Below are positions 1 through 8,351 of a stretch of DNA of 64,000 nucleotides, piece after piece (positions within the stretch are counted from its first letter, which is position 1; the number at the start of each line of letters is the position of its first letter). This DNA is from Lachnospira sp. UBA3212 (GTDB lineage: Bacteria > Bacillota > Clostridia > Lachnospirales > Lachnospiraceae). Location: NCBI GenBank assembly GCA_002363615.1, contig DEWK01000007.1, forward strand, positions 1 through 64,000. Direction: 5' to 3'. A model generated the notes under the pieces. It was not told where the DNA came from, did not search any database, and saw only the letters and a program-made list of their open reading frames with translations. A program made the translations under genes and the position numbers.

Positions 1-53
1 GCACTTAACTTGACAATTCAAGATCTAAAAAAAGACAGTCTACAACAAATCGC

Positions 54-82
54 ATTATACACTAAGCAGGCAATTTATTCAA
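54..82 (-). promoter_or_regulatory. Sigma-A type promoter for a gene left of the window
   Basis: On the minus strand TTGAAT (77-82) and TATAAT (54-59) are separated by 17 bases. The -35 box overlaps the last codons of the transglutaminase-like gene. Transcription would run out of the window to the left, so the target gene is not visible. Confidence 0.5.
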
Positions 83-815
83 GTCTATGGTCCTTCCATA
101 GCCTTCTTGAAGGCAAGTAGGCATTGGGTTCCCACCAAGTATCATTCCAGGTTACATCAAGATAATACCAGGACTTTTTGATCTTTACCCGATTCCACAT
201 ATGATAGGAACTACTTCCATCCCCCAGGCTTACCCAGCCTGAAACCAGGCGGCAGGAAATCCCCATCTTTTTCATAATCAATGCAAATGCCCTAGCATAT
301 CCTTCACAAACTCCCTTCTTTTGAACCAAACAGGAATAAGCACTTCTCCCCTGCTCTCCACTTGCCCCATAATAGTAAGAAACATGGTCTACCAGATATT
401 GATTCACATAAAAAACCTTGTCTTTCTTACTCATCCCTTTGGTTTTCCTCTTTAATCTTTTTATAATCTTCTTATTCCCTTTACTCTCCAGAAAATATCG
501 GTAAAAATCGCAAGAAAGAGTATAACGAACCTTGTCCTCATCACTTCTGGATGAATGAATGGGTTGAAAATCATGACCGGAATAGGAAAAATTCTCCTCT
601 TTGGGTAAAAGCTGATTCCAGTAATAAAGAATCTCTTTTTCCTTCCCATATAGTTCGACACTGGTTTTTTTATTCTTAAGGGCAGAAATTACAGCCTTAT
701 GGTATGCACGGTACCTGGCTGGTATCCTAGTCTTAGCATAAAGTTTTATATTTAAAAAGAATAGGCCATAAAATAGACAAAGGCATAAACTTAAGAAGAT
801 TTTCTTAACTTTCAT
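75..815 (-). CDS. Secreted transglutaminase-like (papain-fold) protein
   Basis: A 246-residue protein with a hydrophobic N-terminal segment (about residues 6-27) that looks like a signal peptide or membrane anchor. The C-terminal half carries the transglutaminase-core triad: Cys170 in GVCEGYA, His205 in YHMWN and Asp220 in YYLDVTW. Such bacterial proteins act outside the cell as proteases or cross-linking enzymes, often on cell-wall material; the substrate cannot be read from sequence. The chain ends with KDHRLE, which fits the usual end of this family, so it does not look truncated. The start has a good AGGAGG site just upstream. A LexA-like palindrome lies between the -10 box and the start codon, suggesting damage-linked control. 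Confidence 0.85.
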   Translation of the reverse strand: MKVKKIFLSLCLCLFYGLFFLNIKLYAKTRIPARYRAYHKAVISALKNKKTSVELYGKEKEILYYWNQLLPKEENFSYSGHDFQPIHSSRSDEDKVRYTLSCDFYRYFLESKGNKKIIKRLKRKTKGMSKKDKVFYVNQYLVDHVSYYYGASGEQGRSAYSCLVQKKGVCEGYARAFALIMKKMGISCRLVSGWVSLGDGSSSYHMWNRVKIKKSWYYLDVTWNDTWWEPNAYLPSRRLWKDHRLE

Positions 816-828
816 AGGTCCTCCTTTC

Positions 829-840
829 GAACATTTGTTC
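829..840. promoter_or_regulatory. LexA-like SOS box (GAAC-N4-GTTC)
   Basis: GAACATTTGTTC is a perfect GAAC/GTTC inverted repeat with a 4-base centre, the core of the Gram-positive LexA (DinR) operator; on one side the flanking base extends it to CGAAC. It sits directly downstream of the -10 box of the transglutaminase-like gene, where a bound repressor would block transcription. Identification is by consensus only. Confidence 0.55.
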
Positions 841-846
841 TTTTTT

Positions 847-876
847 ATTATAACAAAGAATTCCTAAAAAAAGCAA
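847..876 (-). promoter_or_regulatory. Promoter of the transglutaminase-like gene
   Basis: Minus strand TTGCTT (871-876) and TATAAT (847-852) with 18-base spacing. Transcription would start about 840, inside or next to the LexA-like box, and the ATG is at 815. Confidence 0.55.
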
Positions 877-879
877 GAA

Positions 880-918
880 AATAACTCACCCTCTTTTAAA
901 AAAGAAAGGTGAGTTATT
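880..918 (-). terminator. Rho-independent terminator of the DUF4353 lipoprotein gene
   Basis: A perfect 11-base stem AATAACTCACC / GGTGAGTTATT encloses an A-rich loop. On the minus strand it is followed by a T-rich run. It lies 22 bases past the stop of the gene ending at 941. Confidence 0.8.
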
Positions 919-940
919 TGAATCATTTATTTACAAGGAA

Positions 941-2629
941 CTATCTTGGTCCGCCTTGGTGACTCCCCTGTCCACCTCCGGACATTGGGCCACCCATACC
1001 TTGTCCACCCATGCTGGCAGATCCATTGCTTGTAATGGTTCCAGACAGTGTAATACTTCCTTCCTCACTACCATCTACACAAATGGTATAGGTTTCTCCA
1101 TCCTTTAAGTCACTACTTGAAAATACGATAGAGCCGGCGACCTTCGAAATCTCTGTTTCAAATAAAGTATTTCCATCTGCATCTAAAATACTTACCGTAC
1201 TTCCCGCTGCCACGCTAGCGTCACTAAAGTAGTTAAACGCACACTGGCCGGAAGTATCACTTGCTGTCTCAGCCATTCCGGTAGATCCGGATGCAAATAC
1301 GGTTCCTCCGTTAATATCAAAACTTCCATTGTAGTCAATGGCTCCATTGCCATTGTTCGTTGGTCCATAGACGATTAAGCATCCACCATTCATGGTTGCT
1401 GCACCGTTACAATCAAAACCATCTCCATCTGCATCAATTAAAATGTTTCCATCGTTAATGGTAATAAGCGAACCATCGTCTGCAAACATGCTACCTCCCT
1501 GTTTTCCAAAACCGCCATCGGAAGAGGAAGTGGTTCCTGACGTAGCATTGATACCATCATCGGAAGAATGAACCTCAATGTTTCCACCATTAAAGGTCAT
1601 ATCTCTCGCTTCAATGCCTTCCACAGATGATTCGATGGTAATCTCTCCACCATTTATAATCAAATAATAATCGGAATGAATTCCATCGTCTCCTGCGTTA
1701 ATGGTATAGTTACCATCATCAATTACAAGGGCTGTGGCTGCATTTAAGGCATCTTCCTTAGAGGTAATATTATAATCTCCGGATTCTAAGTAGATGTAAC
1801 CTAAACCATCCTCTTCGGTATTGGTTGACTTAATCCCTGCGGTACATGCGGTAATGGTAATGTTTGCATCCTTCACACATACACAATCCTTGCCACGGAT
1901 GGCTGTATTTACCGCAGAAATTTCAAGCTCTATTTCGTAAATGATCAGATCATTGGAAGATGAAATACCATTATTAAACTGTGCATTTACTTGAATCTTT
2001 CCACTTCCGTTTACAACCAAGTCATCCTTGCTGAAAATGCAAGCGTTTGGCTCTTCATTTTCAACGTCATCATAGGTATAGCTGGTGGCATCTGTAAGGG
2101 TATTGGTGGTGCCATCTGCCGCAGTGATAATTGTTTTTTTCGCATCCTTTACGTAAATAGCAGCGCTACTTGAATTTGTAATACTTACTCCCTTTAAGAC
2201 AATCCAAACCTTTGCGTCTTTCGCCTCTACCTGAATCTGTCCTTCACTTAGATTTCCTTCAAATACATAGGTTCCAGCCTGGGTAATGGTAATAATTCCA
2301 TCACTTACCGAAACTCCTTCTGTTTCCTTGTCAAGACTTACTTCATCTCCATCTAAGCTAATGGTAATATAGTCTTCTGACTCCCAATTATCGTTTGCAT
2401 CTTTTTCATCGATCTTACTTGTAACCGTTGTCGTTGCTGTTGACGTTGCTGTTACACCTGAATCATCCGATGAATCTGTGGCATCTGACTGGGCTGTAGA
2501 TTTAGAAGAATTAGAACTCTTTGAAGATGTACTTGAAGAATTACTCTTTGATGCACACCCTGATGCAATCACCATGCTAGCTACCATACACATAACCAGT
2601 GCCTTTTTAAATAATTTGTTCTTTCTCAT
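941..2629 (-). CDS. Carbohydrate-binding beta-helix lipoprotein (DUF4353, Cthe_2159-like)
   Basis: A 562-residue surface lipoprotein. The N-terminus has a lipobox ending at Cys25 (ASGC), followed by a Ser/Thr/Asp-rich linker to about residue 75. The rest is a run of short repeats rich in ITI, INGG and DDGI motifs, as expected of a parallel beta-helix. The order of motifs resembles DUF4353, whose characterised member Cthe_2159 of Clostridium thermocellum binds cellulose and acidic plant polysaccharides. The last 25 residues are a Gly/Met/Gln-rich tail (GGQGMGGPM). The gene is a single transcription unit with its own terminator. A role in attaching to plant or mucus glycans is inference. Confidence 0.85.
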   Translation of the reverse strand: MRKNKLFKKALVMCMVASMVIASGCASKSNSSSTSSKSSNSSKSTAQSDATDSSDDSGVTATSTATTTVTSKIDEKDANDNWESEDYITISLDGDEVSLDKETEGVSVSDGIITITQAGTYVFEGNLSEGQIQVEAKDAKVWIVLKGVSITNSSSAAIYVKDAKKTIITAADGTTNTLTDATSYTYDDVENEEPNACIFSKDDLVVNGSGKIQVNAQFNNGISSSNDLIIYEIELEISAVNTAIRGKDCVCVKDANITITACTAGIKSTNTEEDGLGYIYLESGDYNITSKEDALNAATALVIDDGNYTINAGDDGIHSDYYLIINGGEITIESSVEGIEARDMTFNGGNIEVHSSDDGINATSGTTSSSDGGFGKQGGSMFADDGSLITINDGNILIDADGDGFDCNGAATMNGGCLIVYGPTNNGNGAIDYNGSFDINGGTVFASGSTGMAETASDTSGQCAFNYFSDASVAAGSTVSILDADGNTLFETEISKVAGSIVFSSSDLKDGETYTICVDGSEEGSITLSGTITSNGSASMGGQGMGGPMSGGGQGSHQGGPR

Positions 2630-2650
2630 TGTCCTCAGTCCTTTCTAAAT

Positions 2651-2663
2651 CCACAATTTGTGG
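2651..2663. promoter_or_regulatory. Small inverted repeat in the leader of the DUF4353 gene
   Basis: CCACAATTTGTGG is a perfect 6-base inverted repeat around one base, 22 bases upstream of the start codon. It could be an operator or a small leader hairpin; no regulator is recognised. Confidence 0.35.
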
Positions 2664-2740
2664 GTGCTATTTATTTACTTTTCCTTATCCTAACAAGTAA
2701 CTGTGACTAATTCGTGTTCCTAATTTAATGGAAAACTGAA

Positions 2741-2780
2741 AAAAAATGCACCGGAGATTATCACAATCCCTCGGCGCATT
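2741..2780 (-). terminator. Terminator of the murI-autolysin operon
   Basis: Minus-strand stem AATGCGCCG / CGGTGCATT (one G-T pair) followed by eight T's, directly after the stop codon at 2784. Confidence 0.8.
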
Positions 2781-2783
2781 TTC

Positions 2784-5078
2784 CTAGTCTAATCGTATGG
2801 ATTTTGAATAGTTTCCTTTTACAATCTCTCCATTGATTTTGTTATAGGCTGCAACTTTGTAATAGTAAATCGCATTCTTTTTTATGGTTCGGTCTACATA
2901 GTAAGTGATTCTACTTCTTGTCACTCGCTTAATTTCCTTGTATTGACCATTTTTTGTTCTTCGATAAACCAAATAACCATCGACATAAGGATCTCTCTCC
3001 CAGGTGATTTTTGCATAAGAGGTTTTTCTTATGAGTTTTTTCACCTTCACCTTACTAATCTTTGGACGAAGTGATTTAAATCGGTCTACCGAATAATACC
3101 GAACTCGATCGGAAACCCGATATCCCCGGATCTTATAGCGGTAAACCACTCCCGGCTCTGCCTTTTTGTCTACGTATTTGGTCTTATTATGTCCACGTAC
3201 CAGGGCAATCCGAACATAGCGATCATCCTCTCCACCCTTTCGATAAACCTCATAACCACTTGCTCCTGTGGCAACATTCCAATTAAGAACCGAATGTCCA
3301 TAAGTCCGATCAAGAACCTGTATCTTTCCTACACTTCCCGGACGAACCGTTACGGAACAAGACGATTCTACTCCATTGGCTGCCCTGGCAGAAATAACCG
3401 TGGATCCCACGGCAATTCCTGTCACTACTCCATCCTTATCTACCGTGGCAATGGATTCATCATCACTGGACCAATAAATCTTTGACTCATCTTCCGTTTT
3501 GGTAAGTTTCGCTTCTAACCGGCTGGTCTTTCCCATAATTAAGCTAAGGCTACTTTGATTGACCTTGATGATTCCTTCTCCCTTAACCGTAATACTAAGG
3601 GCATCAAAATTACCATTTGCAAGGAAGGCGTAAATGGTTACTTTCCCATCTCCTACCGTGCTGATTCGTCCATTGGACGAAACCGTAGCAACCTCAGGAT
3701 TCGAACTTTGGTAATAAACTTTTCCAGCTGTGGTAGCTGAAAGACTTGTGTCCGGCTTAATGGACTGATTTTTTCCAATGGTCATAGAGGAATCTATGGT
3801 CACATACTCGGCTTCTATATAACCAGTCACATTTTCTCCAGCCCTGGTAAAACTTACCTTGAACCAATATGGGTGGTCTAAATTTTTAAATTGATAGAAG
3901 TCTTGATACTGGCCGCAACCAATAATGGTAACCTGGGTATTCTTTTTGATTCTGCAAATGGTAGCCGAATCTGTATTAGGACCTTTTTTTATTCTGCTGG
4001 CTGTACTAGTTATTCCAGTATTTTTTCCTCCCCCGATTTCTACGGTGGATTCTTCATCTGGCATATCCCTGTATACCGGAATCAAAAATCGTTTTTCCTT
4101 ATTTAAGCTTCCCATATTTTCATAGGCCTGGTAGGTGGTAATAGACTCCTGACAACAACCGCCTACATTGGTCATATACTGGTGGGAATAAAGACCCCAG
4201 CTAGACTTTTTATTTACATTAAATTTCATTAAATAACCGCAAGGCTGGCCCCCGGATAAATACTCATCTGCAATATAATAAGCACCTCCTAAGATTGCTC
4301 TCATAGGAGAATTCCATGGGCGACAATATGAGCCCTTTTGTTTGGCATAGGAAATACCATTGGCTACTGGGTTTGCTCCATCACTAGCTCCTATATTATA
4401 AAAATTATAATAACCTTTGTAACCCTTTGTTTTTCCAGAAGAACTTCCAGAACCTTCTGTACCGATCTCTTGGCGAATTTTAGAAGCCAGATAATAAGGA
4501 CTGACCCCAGATTTCTTTCCTGCATTATAAATCACTTGAGCATAGGTTTTCTTGGTTTTTACACGCTTTCCCTTGGTGTTGTAGTAACGTATCTTCTTTT
4601 TATACATAAATGTATCACTCAAGATTTCCTCTACTCCCTCAACGGTTTGGCGCTTGGAATTAAATTCAATGGTTTCAAATTGGAAAATGTTTTCTTCATT
4701 TAACCAATTTCTAGGATCCATAAAGTAGGCGGTTGCATTTTCACTGGCCCGAACCCACTTATTGGCATCCTTAAATACATAGCTACCATTTACATAATCT
4801 CCCGGCAAATTACTTTTGTAAAAAGAATTGGCATCCTTGGTGATTACGTTTTTATTAAATTCCATAGACACTGCCTTTGAAAAACTAAGATTCGTTTTTA
4901 AAGGTTCGAAAATCCAATTAGGATGGGCATCCTGTAATTCCTGCAAAGCCTCCTGATAACTGGCTGGAAATTGGTCTACCCCTGTTTTAGCTCCATAGAC
5001 CTTCCGGTCATTCAAAAGCAAAACAAGAAGCAAACCTCCCAAAACAAGCAGGATATTTTTTATTTTTTTTAACATCAT
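2784..5078 (-). CDS. Secreted N-acetylglucosaminidase autolysin with SH3, Big2 and FN3 domains
   Basis: A 764-residue exported protein with a signal peptide (about residues 5-30). Residues 35-345 form a glucosaminidase-type lysozyme domain (LytD/GH73-like), with the probable catalytic Glu204 in RQEIG and the family landmarks FYNIGASDG and RPWNSP. It should cut between GlcNAc and MurNAc in peptidoglycan. Next come a bacterial SH3-like domain (about 360-430), two bacterial Ig-like Big2 regions (about 430-580) and two fibronectin III-like modules to the C-terminus. It is a tandem paralogue of the next gene upstream, 20 bases away, and third in an operon led by murI. There is no LPXTG motif; retention is probably by the wall-binding modules. 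Confidence 0.85.
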   Translation of the reverse strand: MMLKKIKNILLVLGGLLLVLLLNDRKVYGAKTGVDQFPASYQEALQELQDAHPNWIFEPLKTNLSFSKAVSMEFNKNVITKDANSFYKSNLPGDYVNGSYVFKDANKWVRASENATAYFMDPRNWLNEENIFQFETIEFNSKRQTVEGVEEILSDTFMYKKKIRYYNTKGKRVKTKKTYAQVIYNAGKKSGVSPYYLASKIRQEIGTEGSGSSSGKTKGYKGYYNFYNIGASDGANPVANGISYAKQKGSYCRPWNSPMRAILGGAYYIADEYLSGGQPCGYLMKFNVNKKSSWGLYSHQYMTNVGGCCQESITTYQAYENMGSLNKEKRFLIPVYRDMPDEESTVEIGGGKNTGITSTASRIKKGPNTDSATICRIKKNTQVTIIGCGQYQDFYQFKNLDHPYWFKVSFTRAGENVTGYIEAEYVTIDSSMTIGKNQSIKPDTSLSATTAGKVYYQSSNPEVATVSSNGRISTVGDGKVTIYAFLANGNFDALSITVKGEGIIKVNQSSLSLIMGKTSRLEAKLTKTEDESKIYWSSDDESIATVDKDGVVTGIAVGSTVISARAANGVESSCSVTVRPGSVGKIQVLDRTYGHSVLNWNVATGASGYEVYRKGGEDDRYVRIALVRGHNKTKYVDKKAEPGVVYRYKIRGYRVSDRVRYYSVDRFKSLRPKISKVKVKKLIRKTSYAKITWERDPYVDGYLVYRRTKNGQYKEIKRVTRSRITYYVDRTIKKNAIYYYKVAAYNKINGEIVKGNYSKSIRLD

Positions 5079-5098
5079 TCTTACCTTCTTAAGCCTTA

Positions 5099-7444
5099 TT
5101 ACTTAATCGTCGCTTTTTTTGTACTACTTAGGTAACCATACACCCGATTTTTATTGGTGGTTTTATAGGCTCTTACCCGATAATAATACTTGCCTGCCGC
5201 AAGTTTTTTATCATAGTACTTATCCACCGTTCTCTTTACCCTAGCAATTCTCTTATATGAGCCACCGGCAGTTTTTCTGTAAATGGCATATCCACTGGCT
5301 CCACTCACTTTGCTCCAACACAAGGTTACTCGGTTCTTTTTCTGGCTTACCGAACGCTTTAAGTCTGTAATCTTACTAATGGCAGCCTTTTTCGTAGCCT
5401 CTTTACCACTGGAATAATAATTGCTTCCATCCACCTTTTTATAAGCCTTTACCTGATAGGTATAAGTCCTACCATTTGTCACACTGGTATCTGTATAGGT
5501 GAGGGTGTTTTTATTTTTTATAACTGCAATTCGCTTATAGGCTCCATCGGCCTCTTTTCGATAAATAACATAACCTCTTGAATAGCCGGAACGTTCCCAG
5601 CTAAGACCAATCTTGTTATATGTAACCGAAGACACCTTGAGACCGGATGGTTTCGGTACCACATTAACCTGACAGGTTAACTGTCCTCCATCCGATGCAG
5701 TGGCAGTAATCGTTGCCCTACCAATTCTTTTTGCTGTCACAAGACCATTGGCATCTACCTTGGCCACCTTTGAATCAGAGGAAGACCAGGTAAAGGTGGT
5801 TCCCACCTCACTGCTATAGCAGGTAAGTTGATGGGTGGTTTTAATATCCACGCTAACCTTTTTTTCACTGATCGTCATGCCGGAAGTAGTATAGGCCACA
5901 CAAGCCATACTACCATTTCCAAGGAAGGCGTACACATTTGCCGTACCCATGGAATTACAAATTACATTTCCACTATCGTCTACACTAATCACCCCAGGAT
6001 TATCACTGTGATAATAGATTCGGTCGGAGGATGTACTGGCTGTGGCAGGAAGTTTCTCAGTCTGGCCCACTGCTAACACACGACTGGCATTTAATCCTAC
6101 ATTTTCAGACCACACGTAACCGGTTTGTTCCGCACCGTTTACGCTTACCTTTACCTGATACCAGTATGGATACTTCAGGTTATTGTAAGAATATCCTGTA
6201 TCCGCTCTTTTTCCTGAAAGAATGGTAAGACTTGTTTCAGCATCTAACGTGGCAATCTTACTATAAGATACCCCGGGACCACTTCTTAAAACCGTACTAG
6301 CCGATAGTGTTCCCTTTGTGGAGGCTCCCGTAATTGTTACGCTTCCACTGGCACTTGGCATATTCTGATAAACCGGAATTAAAAAGACCTTTGCAGTCTC
6401 TAAACTTCCACTGTCTTTATAGGCATTGTAAAGGGAAGAGGTTTCTTGAGCCGCACCGGAAATATTGGTCATATATTGGTGTTTATAACGATTACTGGCA
6501 TTCATTACATTAAATCTAGTAAGGTAACCGGTATATTGGTTCTGGTTAATATATTTTTCTGCATAATACATGGCACCGCCCACAATGGCCTTCTGTGGAG
6601 AAGTCCATGGACGATTGTAAGTACTACCACTAGATGCATACTTTAATCCATTGGCCACCGGATCCGTTCCATCACTGGCTCCAATATTAAAGAAATTATA
6701 AATACCAGTATATGTACTACTATAAGTACCAGAACAACTTCCACTTCCATTTGATCCCATCTCTTGAAGGGACTTGGCTGCCAGATAATAAGGACTGACA
6801 TTGTAGGTAATACCTGCTACATAAAACTCATTCGGATAAACCGTGTCTGCTTTCACGGTCTTTCCTGCTGTATTTACATAGGTATATACTACTCCCTGAT
6901 CCTTCATAAAAGAGTTACCCAGAATCGACTTCACTCCCTCATAGGTGTGCACATTGGCATCATATACATTTTTTTCAAACTGGAAAATATTTACTTCATT
7001 CAAGAAATTTCTAGGATCTACAAACCAAGAAACCGTTGTTCTACTGGCACTTACCCAGGAAGAAGAATCCTTGTAAATATAGGTTCCCGTAGAAGCATTA
7101 TAATCACAAGCCAGATTTCTCTTTAAAAGATTGCCTGCTGACTTGGAAACTAAACTCTTATTACCACTTCCGGAAGTAGTTGGATCCAATTCATTATCCA
7201 CAACTGTTTCAAAGTCTAATCCCGTGTTTAAAGGCTCAAACTTCCAAGAAGCATGGCTACTATGTAAAGCCCTTAAATATGGTTTATAGCTATCCGGAAA
7301 TCCGGATATAGAATTTTCAAAATCATCTGCATAGGCTGTAATTACGGTCTCGCTTTTTTCTGCAAATGGTGTGATTCCTCCAAGGGCAATTCCTAAGCTT
7401 AGAACTCCCGATAAGACTCCCTTAATCATCCTTCTCTTTCTCAT
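5099..7444 (-). CDS. Secreted N-acetylglucosaminidase autolysin, tandem paralogue
   Basis: A 781-residue secreted protein with the same architecture as its downstream neighbour: signal peptide (about residues 6-40), glucosaminidase domain (about 45-360, likely catalytic Glu228 in LQEMG, FFNIGASDG and RPWTSP landmarks), SH3-like domain (about 375-450), Big2-type Ig regions (about 455-600) and two FN3 modules. The two copies differ clearly in sequence, so the duplication is old. It begins 11 bases after murI with an AGGAGG site, so it is very probably co-transcribed with it. The expected role is peptidoglycan turnover and daughter-cell separation. Confidence 0.85.
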   Translation of the reverse strand: MRKRRMIKGVLSGVLSLGIALGGITPFAEKSETVITAYADDFENSISGFPDSYKPYLRALHSSHASWKFEPLNTGLDFETVVDNELDPTTSGSGNKSLVSKSAGNLLKRNLACDYNASTGTYIYKDSSSWVSASRTTVSWFVDPRNFLNEVNIFQFEKNVYDANVHTYEGVKSILGNSFMKDQGVVYTYVNTAGKTVKADTVYPNEFYVAGITYNVSPYYLAAKSLQEMGSNGSGSCSGTYSSTYTGIYNFFNIGASDGTDPVANGLKYASSGSTYNRPWTSPQKAIVGGAMYYAEKYINQNQYTGYLTRFNVMNASNRYKHQYMTNISGAAQETSSLYNAYKDSGSLETAKVFLIPVYQNMPSASGSVTITGASTKGTLSASTVLRSGPGVSYSKIATLDAETSLTILSGKRADTGYSYNNLKYPYWYQVKVSVNGAEQTGYVWSENVGLNASRVLAVGQTEKLPATASTSSDRIYYHSDNPGVISVDDSGNVICNSMGTANVYAFLGNGSMACVAYTTSGMTISEKKVSVDIKTTHQLTCYSSEVGTTFTWSSSDSKVAKVDANGLVTAKRIGRATITATASDGGQLTCQVNVVPKPSGLKVSSVTYNKIGLSWERSGYSRGYVIYRKEADGAYKRIAVIKNKNTLTYTDTSVTNGRTYTYQVKAYKKVDGSNYYSSGKEATKKAAISKITDLKRSVSQKKNRVTLCWSKVSGASGYAIYRKTAGGSYKRIARVKRTVDKYYDKKLAAGKYYYRVRAYKTTNKNRVYGYLSSTKKATIK

Positions 7445-7455
7445 CTAATTCCCTC

Positions 7456-8232
7456 CTAGTCCATCATCTGGTAAAGTCGCTTATAAAGAGCAAGTTCTTC
7501 TTCTGTTTTTTTACTAGAGTCAAAGATTATTTGCCCTGTTCTTCCCTCGTTTACCAGTAATCCTTCTTCTCTTAAACGATTCTTAAGCTGTTTGGCCGTT
7601 CCATAACTGCTGTCATAAAACTCCACCTCCCCCAGAATTTCTTTGATTTCGTCTTTTACCAAGGGATAATGGGTACAACCTAAGACCACCCGGTCTACCT
7701 TGCCGGCATATGGGTCTAAAAGTCCATGTAACAAATCCTTTACTTCTTTTGAGTGAAGTTCTCCCCTCTCCACTGCGCTAGCAAGACCGGTACAAACCAC
7801 GGAATCTACGTGGGTTTGGTCTTTAAAGGTTTCAAGAAGTTTTTGAAATTTTTCTAATTTTAGGGTTGCCTTTGTCGCCATCACTAAGACATGTTTGTCT
7901 TCCCCCTTCTGTGCGGCAGGTTTTAAAGCAGGTTCTACCCCGATAATTGGTAGATTTGGGTATTTCTGCCGCAAATATGTGACTGCGGAACTTGTGGCAG
8001 TGTTACAAGCAATCACAAGGGCCTTCACCCCTTTTTCTACCATTGCGTCTGTTATTGTTTCCGAAAGTTTTATAATCTCTTCCCTGGTTTTTTCTCCATA
8101 AGGAGAATGAAGGGAATCCCCATAGTAATAGAAATTTTCTTCAGGAAGAAGTTTTCTTAATTCATGTAAGATTGTTAGTCCACCGACTCCGGAATCAAAG
8201 GTGCCTATCCACCCCTGATACATTTTTTCCAA
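7456..8232 (-). CDS. murI: Glutamate racemase
   Basis: A 258-residue cytoplasmic enzyme that converts L-glutamate to D-glutamate for peptidoglycan stems. The N-terminal FDSGVGG motif and the two catalytic cysteines, Cys76 in ACNTA and Cys186 in GCTHYP, are present. The longest frame begins with TTG at 8232, which has GGTGA six bases upstream; an ATG four codons in (8223) has a poorer site, so TTG is preferred. It heads an operon with two peptidoglycan hydrolases, pairing precursor supply with wall turnover. Confidence 0.92.
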   Translation of the reverse strand: MEKMYQGWIGTFDSGVGGLTILHELRKLLPEENFYYYGDSLHSPYGEKTREEIIKLSETITDAMVEKGVKALVIACNTATSSAVTYLRQKYPNLPIIGVEPALKPAAQKGEDKHVLVMATKATLKLEKFQKLLETFKDQTHVDSVVCTGLASAVERGELHSKEVKDLLHGLLDPYAGKVDRVVLGCTHYPLVKDEIKEILGEVEFYDSSYGTAKQLKNRLREEGLLVNEGRTGQIIFDSSKKTEEELALYKRLYQMMD

Positions 8233-8253
8233 TGTGGTTCACCATCCTTTGTT

Positions 8254-8279
8254 CCCGCTTATTCGCTCCTTCAAGCGGG
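8254..8279 (-). promoter_or_regulatory. Hairpin in the murI leader
   Basis: CCCGCTT and AAGCGGG form a perfect 7-base stem around a 12-base loop between the thrC terminator and the murI start. There is no T-run, so it is not a typical terminator. It may stabilise the leader or be regulatory. Confidence 0.35.
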
Positions 8280-8302
8280 TCATCTGTTATAATTTGAAAT
8301 AG

Positions 8303-8330
8303 AAAACCTGCCGGGGTCCCGACAGGTTTT
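8303..8330 (-). terminator. Terminator of thrC
   Basis: Stem AAAACCTG / CAGGTTTT continues with a CGGG/CCCG core, 22 bases past the thrC stop. The minus-strand tail is TTTTCTATTT. Confidence 0.75.
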
Positions 8331-8351
8331 TATTTGAATCATCTTTTTATT

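Noticed and set aside
10..22. TTGACA near the left edge as a plus-strand promoter
   Set aside because: No -10 box at acceptable spacing follows; the region fits better as the leader of the minus-strand promoter at 54-82.
3189..3485. Plus-strand open frames inside the autolysin genes and similar frames elsewhere
   Set aside because: They lie wholly inside well-supported genes on the other strand, lack ribosome binding sites and show no family motifs.
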